Notes under the pieces: generated by a model
The model's database searches: none
What the model saw: only the letters and a program-made list of their open reading frames with translations
Told to the model about the DNA's origin: nothing
Made by a program: the position numbers and the translations under genes
Shown here: positions 45,056 to 55,711 of the stretch, piece after piece
How positions within the stretch are numbered: position 1 is the first letter of the stretch
How the letters are laid out: every line of letters starts with the position of its first letter
Assembly: GCF_023053635.1 (NCBI RefSeq)
Contig: NC_086172.1
Coordinates: 15,467,501-15,531,500, forward strand
DNA length: 64,000 nt
Reading direction: 5' to 3'
Source: Elgaria multicarinata webbii
Taxonomy: Eukaryota; Chordata; Lepidosauria; Squamata; Anguidae

Positions 45056-45600
45056 ACCATTGGAATTTATTTATTTCTTTATTTATTACATTTTTAAACC
45101 GCCCAATAGCCGAAGCTCTCTGGGCAGTTCACAAAAATTAAAACCATAATAAAACAACCAACAGGTTAAAAGCACAAATACAAAATACGGTATAAAAAGC
45201 ACAACCAGGATAAAAACCACGCAGCAAAATTGATATAAAATTAAAATACAGAGTTAAAACAGTAAAATTTAAATTTAAGTTAAAATTAAGTGTTAAAATA
45301 CTAAGAGAATAAAAAGGTCTTCAGCTGGTGACGAAAGGAGTACAGTGTAGGCGCCAGGTGGACCTCTCTGGGGAGCTCATTCCACAACCGGGGTGCCACA
45401 GCGGAGAAAGCCCTCCTCCTAGTAGCCACCTGCCTCACTTCCTTCGGCAGGGGCTCACGGAGAAGGGCTCCTGTAGATGATCTTAAGGTCTGGGCAGGTA
45501 CATATGGGAGGAGGCGTTCCTTCAAATAACCTGGTCCCAAACTGTTTAGGGCTTTGAATGTCAATCCCAGCACTTTGAATCAGGCCCAGACCCGGAAGTC
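45056..45600 (-). mobile_element. L2 LINE 3' part, minus strand
   Basis: Tail (TTTA)n plus ACCGCCCAATAGCCGAAGCT. The 90-codon minus-strand frame 45573-45301 reads LTFKALNSLGPGYLKERLLP, then ALLREPLPKEVRQVATRRRA and PRLWNELPREV. It is 5'-truncated. Confidence 0.92.
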
Positions 45601-46088
45601 AGATACTCTTGCTGATCTACTGAAAACCATCCAGGGATCTACCAGCTGATCCCTATATACCTACGACCCATCTCAACCACCTCATGCCCTTCTCTCCAGC
45701 CTTCGTTGTCCATCATTCTCCTTACAATTTCTAGGGAATTGCAATGCTGCTGCTCCCCTTGATTAAATTTACTAGAGGCAAAATACATTGTAACATCTAA
45801 CTCCTTTAAGTTGCATATTGCTGCAGCTTCTTGTTATGGTTTTAATTTGTTTGAGCTTATCTACTTACAGTTCAGTACCCTGGAAGCCTTTGGCTGCTTG
45901 TTTACTCCCTATAGCAGATTAAAAAAAACCATCTCTAAACAAAGTGGACACCTCAGATAGTTTGGTGGGTTGCAATCCAGGTTTAGTACGAACAGTAATT
46001 ATAGTAGAGGAATTTTTGAATCCATTTTTTTCTTTTATTGATACAAATATAAAGTTTTTTAAAACAGCTAAGAGTGCAGCCCTATAAG
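45601..46088. other. No recognisable feature
   Basis: Unique sequence. Confidence 0.5.
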
Positions 46089-46262
46089 AATGGTCGTAAT
46101 TTATTTATTTATTTATTACATTTTTATACCGCCCAATAGCCGAAGCTCTCTGGACGGTTCACAAAAATCAAAACCATAATAAAACAACCAACAGTCTAAA
46201 AACACAAATACAAAATACAGTATAAAAAGCACAACCAGGATAAAAACACACAACAAAAATTG
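46089..46262 (-). mobile_element. L2 3' tail, minus strand
   Basis: (TTTA)n then TTTTTATACCGCCCAATAGC and CGAAGCTCTCTGGACGGTTC. Non-coding tail only, closely matching the start of the 45056 copy. Confidence 0.85.
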
Positions 46263-46825
46263 ATATAAGCCTCTGAACTCCATCTAGTGCTGAGTGGGAG
46301 GATTGGGGGAGGCCCATCCTGTGGAGGGGTCAGGGAGGGGGAGGGAAGGAGGCTGGGGAAGGCGGCCGGGGAAAGCTCATATCCCTGCTTCCGTAGTCTT
46401 CCCCCCCCACCTCGCCGCCATGGGAATGCCCCCTTTCTATCCTGTCTGAGGTTGCCTTTGTGACCTTGGAGAGGCAGCCAGTGTGGTTCTCTCCACGTCA
46501 ACTGTGAGTGACGGGGGGTGGGGAGCGCGGATTCCTGGGTCCAAGGTCAGACCACTGTCTCCAACTCGGATCCAAGAGTCTGAAGTATTCTATGGTCTCC
46601 TGTCTCTGTGTTGGAGCCATCAGATGGCTCTCTAAAGTTGCATTTCCAAGCATTTCTTGTTACAAAAAACAGTACTGATGAGCCCATTTTGCTTACCAAG
46701 TCTTCATTATAGAGTTGTCTGGCAGTATCACAGGCAAGGAGCTTTGATATTAAAGAAGCCACCTGACCCTCGATTTTAGTCCTGATGTCTAAGTGCAACC
46801 TACAGTATCAGAGGCAGTAAGCCTA
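46263..46825. other. No recognisable feature
   Basis: Unique sequence with no recognised repeat. Confidence 0.5.
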
Positions 46826-46990
46826 TATACACCAGTTGCTGGGGAACATGGTCGGGAGGGTGCTGATGCACTCATGCCCTGTTTGTGGGTCCCTGGTTGA
46901 GAGCTGGTTGGCCACTGTGTGAACAGAATGCTGGCCTACATGGACTGTTGGTCTAATCCAGCATGGCTCTTCTTATGTTCTTATGTTTTT
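46826..46990 (+). mobile_element. CR1 3' end (TTCTTATG tail type)
   Basis: GGCCACTGTGTGAACAGAAT, then GCTGGCCTACATGG, AATCCAGCATGGCTC and the octamer tail TTCTTATGTTCTTATG. Same CR1 subfamily as at 9969, 47884 and 60128. It is 5'-truncated. Confidence 0.88.
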
Positions 46991-47053
46991 TATTTGCCTT
47001 TGGCAAAGTGATTTTTTACTCAAAGTTTACTAAGTATGTAAATTTTTATAAAC

Positions 47054-47392
47054 ACCTATAAGCTCCATCACACTGGGGGTTAACACGCCCCCTACCTTCG
47101 CTTCTCCACCCATGTTTTCATTCCTCTGTTACTTCCCCTTTCAAAAGAGGAAGTACGCAAGGTGCACGAGGCCCATCGAGTCCACTGTTCTAATAGTGCT
47201 GTTTCTCCTGCACACTGCAGGAGAGAGCAGCAATTCCAAGTTTTTTTTAAAAATCGGACTTAATGGGGGGGGGGGGTTTGTCACGAAAGGAAGGCCAGAA
47301 GGGATGGAAGACACACAGGAGGTAGACGACGTCATGTGAGGGACCTGAGTAAACTCCATGAGTGCCCAGGAACGAGCATGCAATAAAACACT
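47054..47392. mobile_element. About 340-bp DNA-transposon-like repeat, copy 1
   Basis: TATAAGCTCCATCACACTGG at the left, and CAGATGGAGCTTTGTAT at the right, form short inverted ends. The interior (CACGCCCCCTACC, CTCCTGCACA, GAAAGGAAGGCCAGAAGG) aligns over its full length to 59058-59412. Non-coding. A possible third end lies at about 49622-49635 (GTGTGATGGAGCTATA). Confidence 0.7.
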
Positions 47393-47628
47393 TGTCAGAT
47401 GGAGCTTTGTATATCAGACTTTTTAATGCTTATGCCTTACACAATGTTTTTGCTCATTAGCTGATAAGCGAATTACATTTCAATAATTACCTAAAGTTCA
47501 TCGTGAACTCACTTTTTACTTTCCTTATCACTACCACTTATCTTATTATTTATTTAATTCTCTGGTTTCTTAATTGCCTTTTATACAACTTGCTTAATTA
47601 CCTGGAGCTTGCAGCTCCAAGGCAAGAC

Positions 47629-47631
<3 letters not shown>

Positions 47632-47681
<50 letters not shown>
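47632..47681. repeat. (GT)n microsatellite
   Basis: Pure GT run of about 25 units. Confidence 0.97.
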
Positions 47682-47682
<1 letters not shown>

Positions 47683-47883
47683 TCGGGGGAATAGTCACTT
47701 TGTTCAGGAATCATTTTGAGCACATTGAAGTCTGTGCCACCAACCTTTTGTGGCAGTTCTGTGACATCCTCAACCAAATTTACTCATATGGGAGGTGTGG
47801 TATTAAACTACTGTGTGGTTGTACTCAGATCTTTCCTCTTCTTTCCTTGTCTCCTTCCTAATTCCCACAAATTGACTTACTTT

Positions 47884-48020
47884 CACATAAGAGGAGCCCA
47901 GATGTTGGATCAGACCAAGGGTCCATCCAGTCCAGTATTCTGCTCACACAGTGGCCAACCAGCCATCCACGGGAAACCCTCGAGCAGGACATGAGTACAA
48001 CAGCTGCCATCCCGTCCATC
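47884..48020 (-). mobile_element. CR1 3' end, minus strand
   Basis: ATAAGAGGAGCCCAGATGTT, then GGATCAGACCAAGGGTCCAT and CACACAGTGGCCAACCAGCC are the reverse complement of the tail at 46826-46990. The right end is unclear. Confidence 0.82.
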
Positions 48021-48793
48021 TGTATTCAGTCTACACTGTAAATCCTGAAACCAGACATAAACTCTTGCAAGAGTGGGCACTATCAAAAGGATCCCCCCCT
48101 TGTATGAACGGCCCAACCTCAAGGGCCCACCTGGCACAGCATTGCCTGCTCTGACTACCTGCAGCTTTCGCAAGACTCAGACATTGGATTCTGCAGGCAA
48201 TGTGTCAGTTCTTCCACTGCAAAGTGGTCCCTCCCCTAAAACAAAATATCAAGAAGATTAACCCACAACCCTCGGAGGCAGATTCATACGTCTAGGAAAG
48301 TTACAGTTTGCTGTAAGCTGTGTATATGACTGCATCTTTAAAGCGTCTGTTTTTTTTATGCCATGCAGAATACAAATAAGCTCCTACATGTTTGCCCTGG
48401 TTTGCCTTCAAATTATCCGCCTTCGTTTCCATAGCGTATGAAAGCCTGAGCACTTACACCTTTGCACTTTTATGTTTCATTCATCTTTACACCTCTCCTC
48501 TCCTGCGCACCAATGTATCACCGTTGTTCCATTGAGATGCACTCTCAGATCTCCTTTGAACCTCCCCCTGCAGTTCATTGGTTGGTGGTAGTTGGACACC
48601 TCGTCCTCCCTAGTAATCGACATGGGGCACTCCTGGTCTTGCTCTGCTTTTTCCTAGGAAGTAGCTTCTCTTGTTACTGAACTCACTTCAGGAAAACTCT
48701 GTCTCTGTCTCTATCCTACGTACTTTGTTCCCCTCACCCTGCCTGGAGGCTTTGGAGCGTGAACTGCAGAAGGTTGCAGCGTTGTGTAAATTG
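48021..48793. other. No recognisable feature
   Basis: Unique sequence. Confidence 0.5.
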
Positions 48794-48962
48794 CATTGAT
48801 TTCAACTGCATTTACATCCAATTCATACTAAAATCCCATGCATGCTTACCTTTGAGTAAACCCCATTGAACAGAGACAGGCCAACTGAAATGGAGTTTAT
48901 TCAAAGGTAAGCATGCATGGGATTTTAGTATGAATTGGATGGAAATGCAGTTGAAATCAATG
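48794..48962. repeat. Fold-back: 71-bp arms, 26-bp loop
   Basis: 48794-48864 and 48891-48962 are inverted complements with about three or four differences. The arms include CATGCATGCTTACCTTTGAG and reach about 25 bp beyond the ATCCTATGCA-type MITE into flanking DNA. The event therefore copied flank as well as MITE. Confidence 0.9.
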
Positions 48963-49630
48963 GGATTTACTCTTGAGTAAGGGAACAGCAGATCGCTATT
49001 TTATAAACTTGGAAATGCACACCTTAGTATGATTAAAGGATCGATCCTTCGCACTTGTGGACTACCAGGAAATGGATTTAAGGGGGGGGAATTAAAAATA
49101 TCCTAAAACATTAAGGGATGGACCAATCTCATTCAAACTTGGGATGCTGAAAACTCTACTTAAGAGCTATTACTGTGCCAATTTTGATCTCTTTATCTTT
49201 AAAAATGAGAGAGTTTTTGGCAAGGAGGGCGCATTTTCCACATTCCTTTTGTGGAAATGTACCCCTGGTCATGCCTACTCAGGAATAAGAACATAGAATT
49301 AAATGGGACCTTTCTCCCTCCCCCTTCACCATTGAGTGAAGAATCACACCACCCTCCTCTTTTGTTAGTGAGACCACTCTTAGACACACACACTCCCAAC
49401 AAAGAATGGGATGGTCGATAGAATGCAATCACGAAAATACATGGGAGGGAGGAGAGCATTTATTTCACAGGGAGGGAAAATAATCCAGACTTTCTGCGCT
49501 CCAAAAAGAAATGAACCATGGAGGATAAGAGCTGAAATGAGTGCAGGAAGTGGATGACATCATGTGGGTATCGGGCTGAAAAACTGCATGCCAGGCGTGG
49601 GGAGTGTGCGATAAATTGCTGGTGTGATGG
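48963..49630. other. No recognisable feature
   Basis: Unique sequence. The right edge (GTGTGATGGAGCTATA) resembles an end of the repeat at 47054. Confidence 0.45.
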
Positions 49631-49675
49631 AGCTATATTCACACATCCAAGGTTACTGGATGTGTGAATATAGCT
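49631..49675. repeat. Perfect 19-bp hairpin, 7-nt loop
   Basis: AGCTATATTCACACATCCA at 49631-49649 is exactly mirrored at 49657-49675. No T-run follows and this is a eukaryotic genome, so it is not a bacterial terminator. Confidence 0.95.
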
Positions 49676-49841
49676 CCTAGAAAAAATAATGCATCCCAAG
49701 TTATTCCCAACTTGGGTAAAAGGAATGGGGCAACAGGAGATACAAAATGCAGAGAGACTACAAAGGAAATTATGTTTTCTACATGTTACGTTTATGTTTT
49801 CAGTTCATGTTATGAAGTTACATTTTCTCCTGTTACATTTA

Positions 49842-50200
49842 ACCAGAGAAATGAAAGATGAAGTAAAAGTGGCAGGAACCTTAGGGGAAAGTGCCCTTGT
49901 CATCATGGAATTCATGATAGAGATGGCTATGAAAACTGAGCTTACTTGGAGGTGTACTTTAGACTTTAAGAAAGTCAATTTCAAAAAGCTCAGAGAAGAT
50001 TTGGGTGGGATCCTATGGCTAGAAAAAAAGTGGTTCAAGAGTGGTGACAGCTCTGAAAACTGAAATACTGATGGTGCAATCACAGACTATTCCCATGAGA
50101 AGGAAAAACAGCTAGAAGCTATTCAAAGAAGCTGCTGCACAGGGAGTTCTCTGATGAGCTGAGACTCAAAAAGTAGATGGAAGGAAGAACATATCACCAA
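49842..50200 (+). mobile_element. CR1 ORF2 linker fragment
   Basis: The plus-strand frame reads REMKDEVKVAGTLGESALVI, then TLDFKKVNFKKLREDLGG, the segment between endonuclease and RT of CR1. It lies just upstream of the first recognised PCBP3 exon. Diverged and truncated at both ends. Confidence 0.75.
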
Positions 50201-50354
50201 GGAAGAGTCAGGGGCAGTGTGAACCCTACAGTGTCTTTCCATAAATCACTAACAGTTTTACATGGTGTCAAATTCTCTTAAGGGTCAGAGACTGAAAACA
50301 TTTTCAGCTTTGTACAGAATTAACAAAATAAGCACTGATTTGTTCCTTTTGCAG

Positions 50355-50508
50355 GTGATCCTCTCCTGCGGAGGTACTTCTATATTTTCTCTGGTCTCCT
50401 ACCATCCTACTTTTTAACCATACCACACTACAATAGAAGATGGAATCTAAAGTCTCTGAAGGTGGCCTGAATGTGACTCTCACAATTCGGCTACTGATGC
50501 ATGGGAAG
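50355..50508 (+). CDS. PCBP3: PCBP3 exon with start codon (coding part 50440-50508)
   Basis: PCBP3 binds C-rich single-stranded RNA through three KH domains and acts in mRNA stability, translation and splicing. A likely acceptor (TTCCTTTTGCAG) ends at 50354, so 50355-50439 would be 5' untranslated. The ATG at 50440 opens MESKVSEGGLNVTLTIRLLM then HGK, 23 codons, to a donor GTGAGT at 50509. This start is chosen because it reproduces the PCBP3 N-terminus. The first residues (ESKVSEGG) distinguish PCBP3 from PCBP2 (DTGVIEGG). The peptide forms beta strand 1 and the first part of KH1. CR1 debris lies just upstream. Exon start 50355 is an inference; the coding part is near certain. Confidence 0.95.
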
Positions 50509-50529
50509 GTGAGTGGTGGGCAATTGTGA

Positions 50530-50791
50530 TATTGCAATCTTTTTGTCTTGTCCCACGGGCTTTTTAATAGCTACATGAAACCTCTGAGCGAAGTCATCCA
50601 AAAATGTCATCAATATGTGGATGACACATTGCTCTGCATTTCATTTCCATCTGCTCATCTCAGTGAGGCTACAGAACTCTCCGACCAATGTCTGGAGGTG
50701 GTTTTGAGATGAGGAGCAGGAAGATCACGTACAACACCTTGGGCTCCTTCAAGGAAAAGGCAGAATATAAATGCAATGAATAAATAAATGC
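50530..50791 (+). mobile_element. L2 fragment with RT active site, in PCBP3 intron 1
   Basis: Reads FFNSYMKPLSEVIQKCHQYV then DDTLLCISF, the L2 RT palm with YVDD in place of YADD. After an internal deletion it passes to a 3' tail (GGAAAAGGCAGAATATAAAT, (AATA)n). It starts only about 20 bp after the exon donor. Confidence 0.8.
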
Positions 50792-51121
50792 CTTGAGATC
50801 CCAGATGTGTTTAGATCCAGATGTGTTTGCTAAAATATTCAGGCTTTCCCTACTGCCTATCAGCACAGGAAGAAGTGGATGGCCAGAACTGTCTATCCCT
50901 GTCAGGCTGAGCCCCTTCCACACTTCTAAAACATTTCTTTGGATCCAAGCTAATGCTTCCATGTTCTTTATGGCATCATCTTGTCTATAATAATTTTCTC
51001 TGTATGGGTCCATATGATTGAGATTGCCAATTGATCAAGCCAAGTGTACCATCAGCAATGTCAATAACATGTTTTATGGATGACTGTTCTTATTGTGTTG
51101 ATTTTTTTTATTTTAATACAG

Positions 51122-51145
51122 GAAGTTGGAAGCATCATCGGGAAG
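51122..51145 (+). CDS. PCBP3: PCBP3 24-nt microexon (residues 24-31)
   Basis: It encodes EVGSIIGK between acceptor TTTTAATACAG (ending 51121) and donor GTAATT, in phase 0 on both sides. It supplies KH1 residues 24-31, ending inside the RNA-gripping GXXG loop: G30-K31 here, K32-G33 in the next exon. Skipping it would keep the frame but remove half the loop. At eight codons it is too short for ordinary gene finders. Confidence 0.95.
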
Positions 51146-51407
51146 GTAATTTCTTATTCAATTTAATACTTTTATATTGACATGTGAGGGGGAGGCTCTT
51201 CTCCCCCTCCCTTTCTAGCTGATTCTTGAGTATACACAAACCACAGGGTGTAGTTTGGTGAAACATGAGATTCATGTGGGACTTTTATGTGTACGTTCAG
51301 CCATCCCCATCCTTCCTAAGCAATAACCTCTTCATTTTCGCATTGAACTCTATGCCAATACTCTTCCACACACATATCTATATTTCCAGGGGCAGCAGAA
51401 TCACAGA
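51146..51407. other. Start of PCBP3 intron 2, no recognised element
   Basis: Unique intronic sequence with no recognised element. Confidence 0.5.
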
Positions 51408-51500
51408 ATCGTAGTTAGGAGAAGTCTTGGAGATCTTTGAGTAAAACCCCCTGCTCAGTGCACACTCTGCAATGTAGGGTGCGGTTGAAGCAATTCTGAG
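51408..51500 (-). mobile_element. CR1 3' end fragment, minus strand
   Basis: AATCACAGAATCGTAGTTAG, then CCCCCTGCTCAGTG matches the inverted CR1 3' end at 21620-21690 in diverged form. Older than the neighbouring plus-strand CR1. Confidence 0.65.
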
Positions 51501-51666
51501 AGGTGGCCATTCAGCTGAACTACCTCCTGCGAATGAAGGGATTGGCTATCCTTGACTTGATACGGACCAATAGCGACGACTTAGAGGATAAAGTGAGAGG
51601 TACAGGAAGTCTGAGGGAAAGTGACCACATCATACTTTTTGTAAACAACCCAGAAAGCTTTGGATA

Positions 51667-51672
51667 ATAATC

Positions 51673-51719
<47 letters not shown>
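51667..51719. repeat. (AAT)n microsatellite in CR1
   Basis: An AAT run follows GTAAACAACCCAGAAAGCTT, a diverged L2 3' end, so this is an L2 tail lying inside the CR1. Confidence 0.9.
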
Positions 51720-53489
51720 CTTGAATTCTTGATTTTAAAGGAAGCAAAAGCTGAGTGTAGCCATACACGAACTCTGGATTTTAGGAAAGCTAATTTTAAT
51801 AAACTCAGAACTATGATAAGTTAAGGTCTCATGGCAAGTAACCCTAATGAGAAAAGGAGTCCAAGATGGGTGGGCATTTTTAAAAAAGGATTTTTTAAAA
51901 ACACAATTACAAATAATGCCAACGAGGAGAAAAGATAGAAGACAACAGAGGAAACCAATGTGGCTCCACAAAAAGCTTAGAGATGAGCCAAAAACAAAAA
52001 ACGATACATATAGGAAGTGGAAGGAAGGCCAGGCTACAAAAGAAGAGTACAGACACGTAGCACAGAAGTGCAGGAATGGCGTCAGGAAGGCTTAAGCTGA
52101 GAATGAGCTGAGCCTAGAGAGGGATGCTAAAAGCAATAAAAAGGCTTTCTTCAGATACATGAATAGTAAAAGACAGAGGAAAGAAATGGTGGTTCAACTG
52201 CTTAATGAGGATGGCAAATTGATAACAAATGAGAAAGAAAAGGCCAAAGTGCTCAATTCCTACTTTGGCTCAGTCTTCTCCTGGAAAAAGTGAAGTACAA
52301 GCTGAAGGGGCAGGATTGCAGTTTGAGATTGAGAAACAAATGGTCAAGGAACACCTAATTTCCTTGAATGAGTTCAAATTTCCAGGGCCGATGAGCTGCA
52401 TCCTAGAGTAATAAAGGTGCAGGCAGAAGAACTCTCAGAACCACTGTCTATTATCTTTGCAAAATCATGGAAGATGGGTGAGGTGCCGGATCACTGGAGG
52501 AGGGCTGATGTTGTCCCTATCTTCAAAAAGGGATAAAATGAGGAAACTGGGAACTACAGACCAGCCAGTCTGACATCCATCCCTGGGAAAGTTTTGGAGC
52601 ATATAATAAAGAAATCAGTCTGTAAGCACCTTGAAAATAATGCAGAGATTACTAGAAGCCAACATGGATTTGTCAAGAACAAATCCTGTCAGACTTATCT
52701 GATCTCATTTTTTGATAGGGTAACCTCCCTTGTGGACTGTGGGAATGCTGTGGATGTCATATATCTTGACTTCAGCAAAGCTTTTTACAAAGTGCCCATT
52801 AATATTCTGATTAATAAATTAGCTAAAAGTGGGCTAGATGGAACAACTATTAGGTGGATCCACAGTTGGCTACTGAATTGGACTGAAAAAGTTCTTATCA
52901 ATGGTACCTTATCAAACTGGGGATGGTAATGAATGGGGTACTGCAGGTCTTAGTCCTGGGCCCAGTGCTCTTCAACATTTTTATCAATGAGGAGGTGCAG
53001 GGAACGCTGATCAAATGTGCAGATGACACAAATTTGGGTGGGATAGCTTATACCCTGGAAGGCAGAAACAAACTTCAAAGTGATTTGGATAGGCTGGAAC
53101 ACTGGGCTGAAAACAACAGAATGAAATTTAATAGGGATGAATGCCAAGTTCTACACCTAGGAAAAAGAAACCAAATGCACAGTTACAAGATGGGGGATAC
53201 TTGGCTCAGCAATACTACAAACGAGAAGGATCTTGGAATTGTTGTAGATCACAAGCTGAATATAAGCCAACAGTGTGGCATGGCTGCAAAAAAAGCAAAT
53301 GTGATTTTGGACTGCATAAATAGAAGTATAGCTTCCAAACTGCACGAGGTAATGGTTCCCCTCTATTCAGCACTGGTTAGGGTATTGTATTAAGTATTGT
53401 GTCCAGTTCTGAGCAGCACACTTCAAGAAGGCACAGACAAACTGGAGGTGGTTCAGAGGATGGCAACAGTTCTCCCACGTTGGGCTTTC

Positions 53490-54427
53490 TGAGATTTTTT
53501 TTAAAAAACTTTTTTAACATGAAAAATAATAATTAAAAGACCTCACCAGCACCAGAGCTAGTCTCTCCCTCTTTTTGTACATAGTTTTGGTGCTTCTCCC
53601 TCCAACCTTTTTTTCAACAGTTCTAGAAACATCTCTGTCTCTTGAAGCCCAGTTGGCCTCAGTGGCACAGAGTGCCTTCTACCAGCTCCGGTTGGTGGCC
53701 CAGCTATGCCCCTATCTGGACAGGGATAACCTGGCTTCACTTGTCTATGTTCTGGTAACCTCCAAATTAGATTACTGCAATGCCCTCTACTTGGAGCAGC
53801 CTTTGAAGATGGTTCGGAAGCTGCAGCTTGTGCAAAATCCGGTGGCCAGATCGATAACTGGAACCAGAAGGTTCGAACATATAACACGATTCTGGCCCAC
53901 TTGCATTGGCTGCCTGTATGTTTCCGAGCCTATTTCAAGGTACTGGTTTTAACCTATAAAGCCTTACAGAGCTTGGGACCACACTACATGACGGAACGCC
54001 TCTCCCAACATGAACCTACCCGTACACTGCGCTCAACATCTAAGGTCCTCTTCCGAGTGCCTACTCCGAGGGAAGCTCGAAGGATGGCAACAAGGGAGAG
54101 GCCTTTTCAGTGGTGGTCCCCCAATTATGGAATGTTCTCCCTGATGAGGCTTGCCTGGCGCCAACGTTGTTATCTTTTCGGCGCCAGGTCAAGACTTTTC
54201 TCTCCTCCCAGGCATTTTAACAGCATTTAACAACGCTAAGTTTGTTTTTTAATGGACCCCAGAACTGTTGTTTAAAAATGGATACTGTTGTTTTATACTG
54301 TTGTTTTGATGGTTTTAAATTTTGTATACTTTTTAATGTTCACTGTTTTTAACTTTTATAAACCACCCAGAGAGCTTCAGCTATGGGGCGGTATATAAAT
54401 GTAATAAACAAATGAACAAACAAACAA
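53490..54427 (+). mobile_element. L2 LINE 3' part inserted in CR1 copy 3
   Basis: Reads SLSLEAQLASVAQSAFYQLR, then LVTSKLDYCNALYLEQPLKM, RKLQLVQNPVARSITGTRRF and YKALQSLGPHYMTERLSQHE, ending with ACCACCCAGAGAGCTTCAGC and an (AACA)n tail. CR1 sequence GAGGATGGCAAC before it and AGGATGATCAGG after it join exactly as in the uninterrupted CR1 at 22070, which proves the nesting. Confidence 0.92.
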
Positions 54428-54968
54428 GGATGATCAGGGGTCTGGAAACAAAGCCCTACGAGGAGAGACTGAAGGAACTAGCCATGTTTAGCCTGGAGAA
54501 GAGAAGATGGAGGGGAGACATGACAGCACTCTTCAAATACTTGAAAGGTTGTCACACAGAGAACAACCTCCCAGAGTACAGGACACGGAATAATGTGCTC
54601 AAGTTACAGGAAGCCAGTTTCCTGTTAGAGCAGTACGACAATGGAACCAATGATTTAGGGTGGTTGTGGGCTCTTGAGGCCTTCAAGAGGCAGCTGGGCG
54701 GCCATCTGTCAGGTATGCTTTAAGGAAGATTCCTGCATTGAGCAGGGGGTTGGACTCAATGGCCTTATAGGCCCTTTCCAACTCTGCTATTCTATAATTC
54801 TATTATTCTATAATTTTATTTTCTGCCTCAGGTATGGTAGTAGTAGCCTCTGAAGGAGTACAGTATAGTGATGTGCAGAATTATGGGTGTTTCCATTACT
54901 TACTACACAGTAAAAGTGTAATTTGTGATCTGTAGGAGCGGGGTTTACCTATTGTAAAAGTGACTAGA

Positions 54969-55087
54969 GACAGACCTTTCCTGATTACTGTTAGATAGAT
55001 TTTTTAGAGACCAATAAATCATGTAGAGGGTACATGATTTATTGGTCTCTAAAAAATCTATCTAACAGTAATCAGGAAAGGTCTGTC
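54969..55087. repeat. Perfect 57-bp hairpin, 5-nt loop, in PCBP3 intron 2
   Basis: 54969-55025 and 55031-55087 are exact inverted complements around the loop GAGGG. It contains CTGATTACTGTTAGATAG. It starts about 160 bp after the CR1 end and about 360 bp before the next exon. In the nascent RNA it would form a long uninterrupted duplex. Confidence 0.97.
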
Positions 55088-55445
55088 TAGAACTGCCTTA
55101 ATAGATTTAAGTTGGCTATTTGGGGGGGAAAGGGTTTACTTTTTAGTACTGAAATTATCACATCCCTCTGTTGTATAGGAGATAAATAAACTCATTAAAT
55201 TTAAATCTAGGCTGATTATGTGTATAAGCAGTGCTTTATCCGTATTTTCCCTGGATACTGGACAAGGCAGTAAAACCTCTTCTTGAAGCAAAGCTGTGCT
55301 AAAATTCCTCTTGAAGCAAAAATAATACGAAATTTATATAAAGAATTAGATAAAGATAATATAAATATTTGACGATGTTTCTGTTAAGTTTGTTTCAAAG
55401 TGTTAATGTTACTGCAGCAGTTTTTCTTTTAAAACATTATTTCAG

Positions 55446-55478
55446 AAAGGAGAAACAGTGAAAAAGATGCGTGAAGAG
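55446..55478 (+). CDS. PCBP3: PCBP3 33-nt exon (residues 32-42)
   Basis: It encodes KGETVKKMREE between acceptor AAAACATTATTTCAG (ending 55445) and donor GTGAGC. It completes the KH1 GXXG loop (K32-G33) and gives helix 2. KGETVKKMREE carries threonine where PCBP2 has serine (KGESVKKMREE), again favouring PCBP3. Phase 0 on both sides. Confidence 0.96.
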
Positions 55479-55711
55479 GTGAGCGTCCAGTCCTTCATGA
55501 TGATTCCACAAAATGTAATATGGAAATGAATACAACAGGTCTAAAAATGCAGATTCCTGAATAACATTAAAAAAGGGGAGAGGAAATATGTTTGTGTTTG
55601 TGGACAGTTGTATTTTTTTCATTAGGGATGATATTTATGCAGCCCTTGCAGTGGCATGGCCCCTGAAGGAAAAACCAAGCTCCCCTGTAACAAAAGCCAA
55701 CTCCTCCTCGC

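Larger units (their letters stand above)
51528..54808 (+). mobile_element. CR1 LINE, copy 3, in PCBP3 intron 2, split by L2 insertions
   Basis: The 5' part reads LDLIRTNSDDLEDKVRGTGS then LRESDHIILF (endonuclease end). It is interrupted at about 51638-51720 by an L2-like tail and (AAT)n, then resumes at 51721 (TLDFRKANFNKLRTMIS). The RT follows at 52594-52929 (YLDFSKAFYKVPINILI) and 52923-53393 (CADDTNLGGIAYTLEGRNKL). The frame shifts between them. It is split again by an L2 at 53490-54427 and resumes as RMIRGLETKPYEERLKELAM, ending in the ATTCTAT octamer tail at about 54808. Same sense as PCBP3. Confidence 0.9.

Noticed and set aside
49631-49675. Transcription terminator
   Set aside because: A perfect hairpin in a vertebrate genome without a T-run; intrinsic terminators do not apply.
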